A DNA stretch of 64,000 bases, taken from contig JAUCEF010000001.1 of NCBI GenBank assembly GCA_033558025.1, positions 1,550,001 through 1,614,000 on the forward strand, in the 5' to 3' direction. The stretch comes from Phytophthora sp. 'mugwort'. Its lineage: Eukaryota; Oomycota; Peronosporomycetes; Peronosporales; Peronosporaceae. Below are positions 1 through 11,769 of this stretch, in pieces (the first letter of the stretch is position 1; each line of letters starts with the position of its first letter). The position numbers were made by a program, and so were the translations under genes. The notes beneath the pieces were generated by a model that worked only from the letters and a program-made list of their open reading frames with translations, did no database searches and had not been told where the DNA came from.

Positions 1-440
1 ATGTTGAGGAATGCGAAGTGCCCGAGGGAATTGCGTTCGCAGATATTGGAGATGGAAATCCGTGCAAGTGTGTTGGTGACTGTATGGATACACGCAGCAA
101 CGCAGCTCTCGCTATCTTCTGCACCCCTGATTGATGTGCACTTAGTGCAGCATGTAGCAACGTGCCCAGTACACTTCATGCCCCCATGAAGCCGGTCGTG
201 TTGGCCTCAGTGTCTTCCCAACTACGTTTTTAGAAGTCGGCGACATTGTTGGAAAATATCCCGGGTGCTTGTGTGAATACGTAGCGCTCGTGGAAGGACA
301 GCCCTTAGAGGCGTTGAAGCAGAATAGCGGCTACACTATGCTGCAAAACCAACCTTCCGTGACGGGGAAGCTACGAGCAGAAGGCACTGAACTTCATTTT
401 GTTAGTATTCGAGTTGTGGTTAGCATCCAGTACAAAGTAA
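1..440 (+). pseudogene. SET-domain (AWS + SET) protein fragment, cut by the window edge
   Basis: A broken open frame has a cysteine cluster C-K-C-V-G-D-C near 62-85, of the AWS (associated-with-SET) type. After a frameshift, bases 197-290 read RVGLSVFPTTFLEVGDIVG, which has the form of the first strands of a SET methyltransferase domain. The next stretch (LCEYVALVEGQPLEALKQN) fits the following SET region. Stops and frame changes separate the pieces and the catalytic C-terminal part is not visible, so this is a decayed copy. SET-domain genes of this kind are repeated in Phytophthora genomes, often among transposons (from memory). The assignment rests on motif reading only. Confidence 0.45.
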
Positions 441-659
441 ACAGGCGACTTGATGAAAAGAAATGTATAACGTTGTTTGCCTACACGCCATCATACATCC
501 CCACGCGAGGAAATTCGTGATTAACAAGCGCCCTCGTGTATTGTTGAAAGAAAACCATAGGCAACATTATAACATGCATGAGGAGGCTGGACCTGGCCGT
601 GCTGTAGTGCTAGGCGCTCAGAAAGTAAGAACAGGCCTACCGATAAAGGTCGTCCGTCA

Positions 660-2990
660 ATGCTGCTCATCCCGTCGTGTGCAGCACCCCTCCCGCCTCT
701 TCTTCCTGCTCACCAAACCTTCGCGCCCTTGACTGTCGATATGGCCACACGAGCGGACCAGGAACAGCACCTGGATACAAACTCCAAACGCGTAGAAGTA
801 ATTGCATCCACACCGCGTTTGGTAAATGTCCACAACCAGCCGTCCCATGGCTGTCCTTCCACCCCCATGCGTGCGTAGTTAGCTTCCATCTGGGCCAACA
901 CTGCAATACATGCCTCTGACCGCTTGTTAGGGGCGACAACGATCCGTTTGGCCAGGTGAGAGTACACTTGAATGCACCCAGCATTCAGGTTCTCGACCCG
1001 AACGCCGTCTAATGTCGTTAAAAGCTTTTCTCGCAGCAGTTCGGATAGGTGCCGCACGAGGGTCGCCGCCGGAACGACGTCGAAGCGGAACTGTCGCGGG
1101 TTGGACGACTAGTCTTCGCAGCAATTCCGTAGTTCTTTCAGCAGAGCGCCCATTTTAAGACGACGCCTGAGCGTGTAGTCGCGCTTGAGCAGTGCGTTGA
1201 AAGTCTCCGCTGGATCATTGGTGGACGCAAACCCACACGGCGTTATGTACACTTGCAACGCTCTAAATCGACCAGTAAGTCACTGCGACCATTTGTAGTG
1301 CGCAAACGCATGCAGATCAGTGTATTTCATCCATTTGCTAAACCGCGGTCCCGCAGCCAGATATATGAGCTTTCGCTGCGCGCGAAATGTAGCTCGTACA
1401 TGTCGTGCACGATGGAAGCCGCGACGCCCGAGGGAATTTCTCGGATTGCTTCGTAGCCGTTCTTCATGGCATGGAAGAAACACACAAGTGTTTTTGAATA
1501 CATTGTACTTCCCAAATACGGCGTCCAGAGCGTTGTGCTGGGCTTTATCGGCGTCTCCCATCGCAAATTGGACCTGAAGCTCCCTACCCGTGATCCAGAA
1601 GTACAATATCTTCAGTGACATCAACGCACGCTGGACAACCAGTTGCGTTTCCTGTGAAATGATGAATACAGCCCCAACGTGGAACCACGCAATCGATCCG
1701 ACACTCTGACAACCAGTAAAATCCGATATTTCATTTTGTATGTAGCATCAACGAGTAGAATGAAAGTCCCCGGAGGAACCATTAGTCTCATAACGACCGC
1801 TTTTGAGGTCGGTCCTACGATGAATGAACGTTCATCTGAAGCTCCCTACCCGTGATCCAGAAGTACAATATCTTCAGTGGCATCAACGCACGCTAGACAA
1901 CCAGTTGCGTTTCCTGTGAAATGATGAATACAGCCCCAACGTGGAACCACGCAATCGATCCGACACTCTGACAACCAGTTCAAGAACCTGATAGTTCATT
2001 TTGTATGTAGCATCAACGTGTAGAATGAAAGTCCCCGGAGGAACCATTAGTCTCATAACGACCGCTTTTGAGGTCGGTCCTACGATGAATGAACGTTCAT
2101 CTGAAGCTCCCTACCCGTGATCCAGAAGTACAATATCTTCAGTGGCATCAACGCACGCTAGACAACCAGCTGCGTTTCCTGTGAAATGATGAATACAGCC
2201 CCAACGTGGAACCACGCAATCGATCCGACACTCTGACAACCAGTTCAAGAACCTGATAGTTCATTTTGTATGTAGCATCAACGCGTAGAATGAAAGTCCC
2301 CGGAGGAACCATTAGTCTCATAACGACCGCTTTTGAGATCGGTCCTACGATGAATGAACGTTCATCGGGGCCGTTACCCACCGCCCTTGCCCTCGCGATA
2401 CAAATGGTGGCCAAAAGTGAAGAGCTGCTTAATTGCTTCCCCGCCAGTGAACGCGTGCGCATGGATCCATTCCCTCACATCGTCGACACGGTCGTTTTTT
2501 TTTCAGATTCGTGCGCGCGTGATGGTTCACAAAGTTCTGGAGTGTGCTGAGATGCTGGAAGGTCTTCTAGAAACGTGTCATATTTACGCGACATCACGTG
2601 GCGAATCCGCATTGGGCGGAGATGGTGATCCGCCAAGTCACGGCAGAATGCCTGTTGAGTCGCCGTCAGTTTCTTCATCTTGGGGGAAGAGGCCTCCGTT
2701 GTTGCATCAATACCGTGTAGATAGATACTTCATCCTTCTTAGGGCAAGTGACCATCTATCATCGCCACCCGCAAGTAAATCACTCGCAGAATCATACGCT
2801 TGCGAGCTGCACTCCATCAGTATATAGCGTATTTTGTGCGGCTCGACGATGGTCCAGGCTATCGTGCTGCTCTCGGTTATCTCGAACGACTTCATCCCGT
2901 CGCACACCTCATCGGCGCCGGCACCGTCGAAGCCGAGAGCCGTACCCTGCCAAGAAATCCGCTTCGACATGGATGCTCGCGTTCTTATTA
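660..2990 (-). pseudogene. MULE transposase relic with SWIM zinc finger (copy 1)
   Basis: On the minus strand, pieces of one Mutator-like transposase can be followed from about 2990 down to 660. They are: a zinc-binding-like N-terminal part (HKIRYILMECSSQ); a stretch from LTATQQAFCRDLADHH; the transposase core with DERSFIVGPISKAVV and RVDATYK (the first catalytic Asp lies in the H/R-V-D-A-T motif); a part with KAQHNALDAVFGKYNVFKNT; and a SWIM-like finger (C-G-C-x-Y...C-I-Q) at 657-848 whose usual His is Gln. Stops and frameshifts break the reading frame many times, and the core is triplicated in tandem (1575-2366). It matches the copies at 5.5-7.3 kb and 61.9-63.9 kb in domain order. Confidence 0.6.
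1575..2366. repeat. Tandem triplication, unit about 262-265 bp
   Basis: Three head-to-tail copies begin with TGAAGCTCCCTACCCGTGAT at 1575, 1837 and 2102 and run to about 2366, giving periods of 262 and 265 bp. Copies 2 and 3 are almost identical. Copy 1 differs in the segment after GACAACCAGT, with AAAATCCGATATTT in place of TCAAGAACCTGATAG. The unit covers the D-A-T-Y core of the surrounding MULE relic, so the triplication arose inside the element. Confidence 0.9.
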
Positions 2991-4897
2991 AAGGGGCCGA
3001 CCTTTGAATTGCAACCGTGCATCTGAAGTTTGTGATATGCTGTCCCTACGAGCGCTGGTTGGCGGAGCCTAACCTACCTTGGTCCTGGCAGTGCTTCTCA
3101 AAGAAAATCTATCAGATTCCAGACCCTGCAATCGTTTTACGTTGACACGTAGTGTGTGGCAATTAACCACGTTGATGACGCAGCTTTGTTGTGTGATGGC
3201 GACACCGTTGGTCACGATCCGCGCGTTCTTGACGGTATTCATTATCGCTTCCAATAGTCTTTTAGCGCACATCTGCAACTTGCACTGTCGGCAGACGATT
3301 TTTAACGATTCTTTTGTCGAAAACATTAAAAAGTCCTCCATATGACGACAAGGGTTCCCAGCTTGGCTCATAATAGCCAGCCCATTTCACCAAGAACAAT
3401 CGCGGAGAATGTTCTGTATCGCTCGAGAGCGGCATTTGATCGTCGAGGACGGCTTCACTTCGAATCTCTCAGTTCCATCGTCTATTCACAGCTATCTCCC
3501 GTCAATAGCTCCTCACGTTGCCGGTCGCTTGCTTTTTTTTTTTTTTTTGCCGGCTCTTCGTCGAGTGAGCTCATCGAATTCGCCGGGTAATTCATTTTTG
3601 GGCTCAGATCACTTGTATTCTTCTTGATATAAGTGATTCAACCTCGTCGCTCAGCCTGGATGACTAGTGGCCGACGTCGTGCGCACTTGGCGGTTCTTGT
3701 CGCTCGTGTGCAATACTGAATTGGGCCTCCCACTCGCGGAGCTTCTGGAGGCTAGTAATCCACTTCGGAATTGTCCATCGGACCGTCGATGGGCGAGGTA
3801 CATGGTGTCGTCTCCTGCGCCAGTGAAGCCGGTTGTCTTCTAGATGAGTTATCGAGGTCTTCGTCGATGAATCTGACTCGGCGAAATAGGCGAGCTTGAC
3901 TCCGCGTAGTCGCTGAGAATATGTTTTTTTGGGGCGAGTCGTTGTCAATATAGAGCTTGTTTTGGACCTACTAAATGTTCATAGCTCTGTCTTGCGGTCA
4001 CCACTGGGAATAACAGCACACCCGTCTGGTATTTTGGCTTCTAACGCTTCTGACGTTAATGCGCCCGCTGCTGAACTAATGCAACTGACTACGTGCAAGT
4101 AGTGCACTGGGTTGAGCTGCTCAACGAGTTTGTTGCGACGTACTAGCTCGGATTGTAGTGACCCTTTCTTGCATACGAATGCCCCCATGAATTGCTGGAT
4201 TGCAAGCATGGAGCCGCAACAACGATGTAATTAGTCGCATCACGTCCGTGTGAACGCTTGTACCCCGCGGTTCGTACCGATCTACTCGGCGATATTAACT
4301 GTGGTGGACGACAGTGAGCATTCGCGGCGGTCGCAGTGCCTCACGTAGACAATTGTCGCAAAATAGGCTGTAACCGCCGTGCTTGTCCGTTTAGGCTGAC
4401 CAATTGAAAGACAACACATATTTTTCGAAATCCAGTTGCACTCGAGCTTAGAAAAGCTTAGGATCCATTCGGACAACGCCGAGTTTATGTGCGGTGGTAC
4501 AAGGTGCGCTTGCGACTCGTCCATTGGGATTAGCGGCGCGATAGATGTCAAGATAACTGGAACAGTTCGGCTGGGTCCCATTGGTCACCACTGTCCAAAA
4601 GGATTGGAACCTTCTCCGCGAGCTATCACAACTTCATGGTAGTCGATCACCAACTCCTGCGGGCGGCGCCAGCCTTGCACTCTTACACGCGTATGCCAGA
4701 AGGTTATACCGCATTGAGTGCGAAATAGCCAGCGGGCGTAGTACATGCGCCGAGCTGGCTTTTCGATGCCGTGAACTATTTAGAATTTGAATCAGCATTT
4801 CGTCGTCGCGTTCATGCAAGTTAAAGTAGCAGAGCCTGCACAAAGCGTTTGTCCGTGGTATGGTTGTTGGGCATTAGCGGTTTAGGGCGGAATAGTG
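2991..4897. other. Unassigned decayed repeat DNA
   Basis: No intact gene is visible. Minus-strand open frames at 3069-3371, 3664-3948, 3979-4209 and 4282-4581 look like pieces of a former coding element (one reads IMNTVKNARIVTNGVAITQQ), but I do not recognise the family. A T16 run lies at 3533-3548. Antisense frames here are shadows. Confidence 0.4.
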
Positions 4898-5067
4898 TGA
4901 AAACGAATGATGGGTACAGCAACAGGATCCATGTCAGCTCCTCACTACCACATTTCCTAGTGTCTCGTTGCTAGGAAATGTGGCTAGGAAATAGTGTCTC
5001 GTTGCTAGGAAATGTGGTAGTGAGGAGCTGACATGGATCCTGTTGCTGTACCCATCGTTCGTTTTCA
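4898..5067. repeat. Fold-back inverted repeat, 63-bp arms
   Basis: The left arm 4898-4960 (TGAAAACGAATGATGGGTAC...) is the reverse complement of 5005-5067 with about one mismatch. The spacer is 44 bp. Inside, AGTGTCTCGTTGCTAGGAAA occurs twice (about 4959 and 4993), so the inner end of the right arm is partly duplicated. The whole would form a long hairpin. It encodes nothing recognisable and may be a small non-autonomous fold-back element. Confidence 0.85.
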
Positions 5068-5480
5068 TATGTCAGCTTATTGTTTAGTATGATTTCCTTA
5101 AATGTTTTTTGTGTGTGTGTGATCGGAAAATTATTACTGCCTAAAAATGCATTTTTTGTTGTTGTGCTTGGACAACACATTGAAAACACCGCGAACATGT
5201 TAATCACACAACGACAGTGAAAACACAACACGCCAGAACACCAGCTGCAAAGAACACAACAGCTAATCAGACGAGATATATCGATCATTTTATCGAATCA
5301 AATCACAGATAGCGTAATATTAGCCTATTAGATATTAAAGATTGCCCCTGTGGACGCAACTTTCGTCTGCAGGTAGCCCAATCATCCACGTCACTCTCCA
5401 AGCAGCTACAGCTGACCAAAGCACTTAGCCATCCCCAGCCTCCTCCTCACGAAGCCCATACCCCGAGCCCCAGACTGGCG
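5068..5480. other. Intergenic, AT-rich; no gene seen
   Basis: A 105-aa minus frame (4971-5288) runs through the fold-back arm and low-complexity AT sequence and has no recognisable domain. Nothing else stands out. Confidence 0.4.
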
Positions 5481-7295
5481 CAACCTGTGTATCAATCTCA
5501 AGGAAAGCGATGCCCTCATTCTCCTTGAGTGCATGAAGGCGTTTAATGCCTCCAAGAGCCAAGCTGTGTTCTGCATGATGCGTGCTCGACCGGCGCCGCA
5601 TCTAATGCGGTATAAGCTGCTAAGCTGTCGCTGCTCGCAGTGCTAGAAAGGTGCGCTATATGGCACTTGCCTATTGGTGAGGCAAGATGCTGGGCTGCTT
5701 AGACCGAATGGTGGTCTCGCTGTTTGAGTGTGGCGAGCACGTCACCAGCGCAAGGCCCCCTCTCAGCCCCCGCCTAAAAGCGGCTCAGAAAGACTTCGCT
5801 AGGCAGATGGCATAGGCAGGCATGAAGCGAGTCCGCATCCGCACTGCGATGCTGCAGCAATTATCGCTGCAGCCGGGCAATCTTCCAGCCCAGTCGCAAG
5901 TGCTCAATGTTGCATGCTACTATCGCCGTACCAAGATTGGCGGCTGCGATTCCAGCGTAAGTATCGCTGCGGCGATTCGCTCCAAGGCGTTCAGCGGGGG
6001 GGGGGGGGGGGGGGACGAGCATCAGCCGTTTGCGTTTGGCTGAGACGTCAACGAGAATGGAGAGCTCGACGTGGGTAACGGGTCCGACGAGAAGCCTTTC
6101 CTGGTCGGCTTCTCATCGAACGCGCTGCTCATCCAAGCTGATCGAGACGCGTTAAGCTTCATATTTCACGTGGATGCAACCTACACGACGAACCAAGTAA
6201 GGTACCCGGTCTTAGTGTGTGGTATCACAGATGCCGCGCGGAAATTCCACCTCCTCGCGCTTTTTATTACGTCGCAGTAGCAAGAAGCGCACTATTCGAA
6301 GGCTTTTCTTTACGCTGGGGTTCAGCCAGGTAATGGACAAGCCACTCGCTGTGGCGTACGTGATTGGGGGGGGGGATCAGTACAATGCTATGGGAAGCAT
6401 GTTCGGGAAATAGTATAACAACGTGCACCTCATGTGCTTTTCTCTACCACCTTACTGCTAAGGTTGGATCGAACGAAGGGGTTGCAGAAAACACTAGGAG
6501 ATGCAGTGCTTCAAGATGTCTACAATATTCATTTAGTCAAAGCGCAGAAAAGTTCTCAAGTCTGCTTGCTGGTGCTCAGCAGCAGTGGCCAGCCAACGGT
6601 GCTCTCCAGCCGTTCCATGCATACTTCATGAGCGTATGGCTCAGCGAGAGCTTCTGTCGCTGACAGTGTTTCCAGACACTGACAGGTTTCGCGTCAACGA
6701 ACAACCCGGTTGAGCAGTTGAACCGAGCGTTGAAGCGTGACCACACCGCTCACAGACTGTTCAAGGTAGGCGAGCTGATGTTCAGATTGCGGATTGTTGC
6801 CGCAAACCAGCTATCGACGTGCCTGCCTTCGCGACGGAGCCGGCACCATCGAAAGCGATACTGGCGCACCTGAAGGCGCTTCGTCTGCAGCAGCGGCTGC
6901 TCGAGGTCACCGTCGCTTGTATGAGCGTTGTTGTTTTGATCGATGGCTTGACAGCGGACATCATCCATTTGCTCTACAAGCCTCCTCCCCGGGTCTACAA
7001 TACAGCAACAAAACTGTGCATGCAGATATGCAGGTGTCAGCTCAAGTGGGAGTTAACACAGAACGAATGGAAAGCGAAAACCACCTTGCATACATGTCCT
7101 TGCCGCTTCCACTACATGTATGCGACGTGTGTACATGCACTGTTCACCAAGCAGATGCGAACCAGGATCGAGAGCGAGAGGAAGAAGTGCTGGTGAACAA
7201 GCGTTTGTGTAAACGGAAGCACACCACGGTCGATCCGGCGCCAACAGGAGCGGGACGCTCACTACTTGCAGGTTCAGCACTTGAGCGTGACTAGT
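5480..7295 (+). pseudogene. MULE transposase relic with SWIM zinc finger (copy 2)
   Basis: Pieces run in order on the plus strand: a Cys-containing N-terminal region (HLMRYKLLSCRCSQC, about 5590-5643); the core at 6071-6280 with GNGSDEKPFLVGFSSNALL and HVDATYTTNQVRYPVLV; ASTNNPVEQLNRALK near 6690-6735; and a SWIM finger at about 7086-7135 (C-P-C-R-F...C-V-H). Several frameshifts, stops and two long G runs (G19 at 5996-6014, G10 at 6366-6375) break it. The domain order matches copies 1 and 3. The T-N-N-P motif and SWIM finger are established hallmarks of Mutator-like transposases. It is not functional as written. Confidence 0.65.
5996..6014 (+). repeat. Homopolymer G19
   Basis: An uninterrupted run of 19 G interrupts the MULE copy 2 frame. 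It could be a true homopolymer or an assembly or consensus artefact. Confidence 0.9.
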
Positions 7296-7885
7296 CCACT
7301 TGCAGCACGATAAGGAAGCAACAACAAGATAGAGTTGCAAATGGCATAATTTGAAGGTATCTTCAACATGGAGAGCTTGCACTCAGCGAACCTAGAGAAG
7401 AATTGCCGCAATGCGCGCGGCAAGACGCACCCGTTATTATCATCACTGTACAATGAAGGCAGCAGGACCCCCCACACTCACAACTACCCCTTCGTCCCGC
7501 ACGAACTGCCCCGCGCGATTACTTCCTGCTGCAGCTACTCTCCGCTGTTGGTCCCTCTTCGTCCCGCACGAATTGGGCCCCACCGCACCTTCCGACGCAG
7601 CTAACCCCGCGCGATTATTTCCTTTTGCAGCACAACAGGCGGCCTGCCGGTCGCCCCTTTGGGTTCTCATTCCATCCGGCTTGAGGTTCTGGGAGCGTAT
7701 ATGGTACGCAGGCCGAGCTGGTACTGTCCGCCCACCACTGAAGATCGTCACGGCGCATTCAGTCGCGTACACCATGCGAGTAACCATGCCGCCCCTACAG
7801 GACCAGCCGGTTATGTGTACTACTCCTCCTACTACTACTGCTACTGCTGCTGCTGTTGTAAATGTGGTGTAGTAGACTACTAACT
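7296..7885. other. Low-complexity spacer with CTA/CTG microsatellite
   Basis: There is a diverged direct repeat (TTCGTCCCGCACGAA at about 7490 and 7558; CCGCGCGATTA.TTCCT..TGCAG near 7510 and 7607). An imperfect (CTA/CTG)n run lies at 7818-7860. The 153-164 aa frames on both strands here are made of these repeats and I do not call them genes. Confidence 0.5.
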
Positions 7886-7940
7886 TACGTGCTGCCATCG
7901 GCACTACTGCAAATGGTAGTAGTGCTGATGACAGCACGTA
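7886..7940. repeat. Short hairpin-forming inverted repeat
   Basis: TACGTGCTG...GCACTACT is followed by TAGTAGTGC...CAGCACGTA. The two arms pair over roughly 22 bp with small bulges around an 8-nt loop. It looks like the end or the whole of a tiny fold-back element; no coding content. Confidence 0.6.
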
Positions 7941-9329
7941 TTATTGACACTTTTGTTTGAAGTGCCTGACGGGATCAGTCTTGATTGATGTTCGGCAAGA
8001 GAATACAATTCATAAGATCGCCCATCATGGTCGATCAGAAGTATATCGAGTAAAGATCAGAAATTCTAAAAAGTGGTTAGCCCAGTACAGTACGCCTACA
8101 TTAAAACACTGTTTATGCCAGTTAGTGGCTAACGCGTACATTGACGGCCGCATATCAACGGCGCTCTAAAGAGCCGCTTCACAGCACCGCCAATACATTT
8201 CGATAATCATGATGTAACGTACATATAATGACCACCAGAACGGACTAGCACCACAAAGCACCGACAATCACAAGAGAAAATATGAAAAGCACAGCCCAAT
8301 CCGTGAAAAACACCACGGATATGTGAAGAGCACCATGCACACGAGTAGGGCACAAGGTTACTGTGCTAGTTTATGCAAACCGTCACCGTCAGACAAACCG
8401 TCACGATATGCCACACAAACCAATAATCAACAGTCGACACGTGGTCCATACAGACGATCTGACGCACACTCGTAGTTTGCTCGCCACTCGGAAAGCACGC
8501 GCACAGCACGCAGAGCTACACTTCCACAGAGGTCGAAGTACTCGCCACTCGACCAGAATAATTCAATTGATATTTGGCTCCATGTTGCAATCACTATCGA
8601 GTACTTAATATGAAACAGCTGTAATGTAAGAGGCAATCTATACAGTAGGGGCAGTCATTGTCAGATTAGGCCTCGTCAGGAAAGCTGGGACCAATAAAGA
8701 CGACGAGATTCCAACATTATAATAGTACAGAACACAGATGCAATGCACTGAGTTACTCTGAATTGTTCGCTAGCGGTGCATTGCCACACTGAGCTAGTGA
8801 ACCCCGGAGACTTCATACACTTCCTAAATAGTTTACTTCGTAGCATGCGATATTTTTTCACATGTACACTGGATATTCATCGGTGATGAGGGATTAAGGT
8901 CTTTTCTGGATTCTCGTGAGCGAAATTACAAAAGGTATTTCTTTTCTCATCCTGAAACTCGTTTTCGCCCGATGACACAAATACAAACAAAATAGAGCAA
9001 TAGAGCTTAGATCGTTTAGGAACAAGCGCCGCCTGCTCAAGTTCATGCTTCTTGTCGCCGTCGCCCGGCCAGGCTATAGCACGTCGAAGCGTCAGTGTTT
9101 CAACGGCAAAATTGGAATTTGGACATTTATCTAGACGCGTCTCGCGCAGTGCAAATCCAAGATACGGCCTAAATGTACGCCGTTCTTCGACGCGTGAGCG
9201 GCGAAAAATCGATGTTGAAAGCGTCATTTAAAGATAACTGACATATAGCCTGGTAAGTTGGAAATTCTTATTTAAAGGATTATAATTATATGATTATGTG
9301 TGTCGTTAATTTTTACCTAGTAACTGACT
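7941..9329. other. Unassigned intergenic DNA
   Basis: I see no recognisable gene. The longest frame is 116 aa on the minus strand (8877-9227) and contains no motif I know. The AT-rich stretch 9250-9330 leads into the mariner relic. Confidence 0.4.
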
Positions 9330-9600
9330 TAGTTTATGTTGTATGTAAAAAAGACTATTTTTACTCAGCAAGACAATGCCAGAACACACTGTTTTGTCGA
9401 CGATCCGGCCGTCAGTACCGAATGCTGGAAGGACGGCTGGAACATCTCGTTGGTATCCCAACCTATGCAAAGTCCAGATCTCAAAATATTGGATCTGCCT
9501 CTGATTGCAGATGCGCTTACTCGTGAGTATTGTAGATGCCCGTTGAAGATTCCTCCAAGGCAATACGGAAGGTCAAGTTGGATAACGCGTTTTTAACGCT
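9330..9600 (+). pseudogene. Tc1/mariner transposase 3' fragment
   Basis: The frame at 9336-9596 carries FTQQDNARTH, the conserved block around the second catalytic Asp of Tc1/mariner DDE/D transposases, then WNISLVSQPMQSPDLKILDL, the block around the third acidic residue (S-P-D-L-N-x-L-D-L in the family). The N-terminal DNA-binding part and first Asp are not seen. Downstream text is too decayed to follow, so this is a truncated copy. Confidence 0.7.
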
Positions 9601-10529
9601 GACGTCTATTACGGAAAAGTGCCTGGAAGACGAAGGAGGAAACCCGATTTCCAATTCCACACATCAGGAAGGATACACGTAGGAAGGCAGGCGAGGATAT
9701 TAGGCTGTTGTCGTGTTGTAAGAATCTCAACGGAAGGGTTGTGTGACAAGGTACCTAAAATAAAATATTTGGGTAAATGTTGCTTTTTCAATTCGGGTAC
9801 AGATTCTGATTTTTGAGGTTAGGAAAATATATGATTGCATTCAACGAATCAGATTCGCTAAACGGAGCGTTTTAATGTCTGCTTTTCTTGTGATGTATGT
9901 CATTTATCAGTATTTTGATTAGGTCTCGGGAAAGCCTACTATTTTTTTCCGGTTCCGAGCTTACTTTCACATTTCAAATCTTGTTTTGGGTAGAGCGAAA
10001 CTGGCGCTGCAAAAATGGATACCATTTCAGGCATCGTATAGTCGTCTCTCCTGTATATCCTCCTGATGCTATTGCTATACGGCAATACTTGTATGAAGAA
10101 AGACGCAGAGCCCAGTTTTATCGTGAAAACCGCACTAAATTTGGGTCTGAACTCAAGGGAGGGTGCAGCATTTGAAAAATATCCAAACGTGTTTTTTAAA
10201 CGGACTGGTAGATTAAACAATATGTTAAGGACTTGGCAAAACGGCTTGAGAGTGGGGGGGAATGCCCAAACCATGTGTGGGTAGGGGGGAGCCATTAAAT
10301 GCTAGACAAGCTTGAGGTCAAATTAAACGTTAGCGTATTCAATGTATATTTTACACTGTCTTCGTAGTCCTGTCCCTCCGACTTCGCAAACCTCCTAATC
10401 TAGCAAACCTAGTTGTCTAAGCGATCTACGGCTTGGTCAAGCTGCTGCATGGTAACCTCGTCGACATCTTCACTTGCTCTCCTTTCACACCCTTAAAGCC
10501 GTCAGGTCGCACACGTACCAGTAATCCAC
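9601..10529. other. Unassigned intergenic DNA
   Basis: Short overlapping frames on both strands (for example 9939-10295 minus) have no recognisable domains. Nothing else was seen. Confidence 0.4.
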
Positions 10530-11620
10530 TCCATGCCGTCGTTTCTAGTAGGCGCTAACGTCTTTTTAACGTCCCAACACCTTCCATCGAAGACTTGTGA
10601 TCCGCCATCAGCCGCTCAAGATACTCGATCCGACGCACCAAAAGACGAGCCGATTCCAGGCGATGGCAGTGGTGCCATCGGACGTTCGAGTCAGAGCGCG
10701 CGCGCGCGCGCTCTGTCTCGAACGTCCTGCAGGGACAGGCAACAGCTCAACGCTGCGCTCCGGTGAACGCATGACTGGATCTGCCCAACGGCTGCTTAAA
10801 TCTTCGGGCCCGAGTAACACCGGGTACCGTAGATTATGGCAATGTTGCTCTTGAAGCGGAGCCAGCTTCTTCCACAAGAGCCTTCCAAAGCCGTCTTGAT
10901 TGGCGTCGTTCTCAGCGCGTGCGGCTTCTACACTGTCAGCTCTAAATACCTCGGGTACTTGCGGTCCAGCGAGTCTCCAGCAGCATACAAGTGACTCATT
11001 CGTTGTATTTCCATATCGACCGCGCCCAAACCGTCCGCGACCCTTCCGTCGTGATGGTGGATTTGGGCATAAACTAAAATAGCACGGGTGTCTGGTCAGC
11101 GTTGTAGACCACGTTCACGCCCAGATTTACCATCTTCTGCTTGACCTGCGTGTTGAAGGCGCGGAGGGCGGCATCTGCATCGTCCAGATCGAGCTGCCCT
11201 TGCCGGGTATTTTACGCGGGGAGCCAAATGATGCCTTCGTAGGAATCCAGCCGCCCAGCCGCCTGGCGCCGCCAATATGTTCCTTGGAATGTCCAGATTG
11301 TGATCAATTGCCAGCGCTTTTCGGTACAGCATCGCGCTTGAGACAGATAGCCCCTGAACACGGTACGTGTTAATACTGCACCATGCGCGCCTCTGCATCA
11401 TGAGCATTGCAGCCATTTCACGTAGACGAACCTTGCATAGCTGGGCAGTGGCCGTCGTCTTGCGGAGTTCTTCGAGAAAGCTAGTCCTTCTTCTTGTACC
11501 ACAAGTACACACTTGTTCAGTTGGTTTGCAGCTGCGTTCCGGTCGGTCCCTTCTAAAACTCTCTCGGGGTGGCTTCAGTGGTGTGGGCCTCGAAATAGGG
11601 AACATCAAGCCTGAACTAGT
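10530..11620 (-). pseudogene. Pogo/CENP-B-type DDE transposase relic (pogo-A)
   Basis: The minus frame 11096-11608 carries a helix-turn-helix-like half (LYRKALAIDHNLDIP, then GGWAAGFLRRHHLAPR), as in Tc5/CENP-B DNA-binding domains. After a frameshift, the minus strand at about 11100-11050 reads VVYNADQTPVLF, the block around the first catalytic Asp of pogo-like DDE transposases. A stop follows directly. Further text towards 10530 is decayed. A palindromic CG run (10681-10726) lies inside. Confidence 0.65.
10681..10726. repeat. Near-perfect 46-bp palindrome with alternating CG core
   Basis: GACGTTCGAGTCAGAG is followed by an alternating GC/CG tract and then CTCTGTCTCGAACGTC. One base pair breaks the symmetry. 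Alternating CG of this length can adopt Z-DNA, and the palindrome can extrude as a cruciform. Confidence 0.85.
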
Positions 11621-11769
11621 GAGTTGGCACTGACCTCTTGTACGCGGTGAGCGCCGCCCGCCGTTTTCAGTATGCTTATGCTTTCCCCTACCCAGGGATG
11701 GAGCCAGGCAATAATAGGAGTCCCCACCCCCCGAACTTGGTCGGCCAACTCAACAAAACAATTGTCGTT

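Noticed and set aside
7443..7937. Minus-strand 164-aa frame
   Set aside because: It is made up of the CTA/CTG microsatellite and a short direct repeat; no conserved block.
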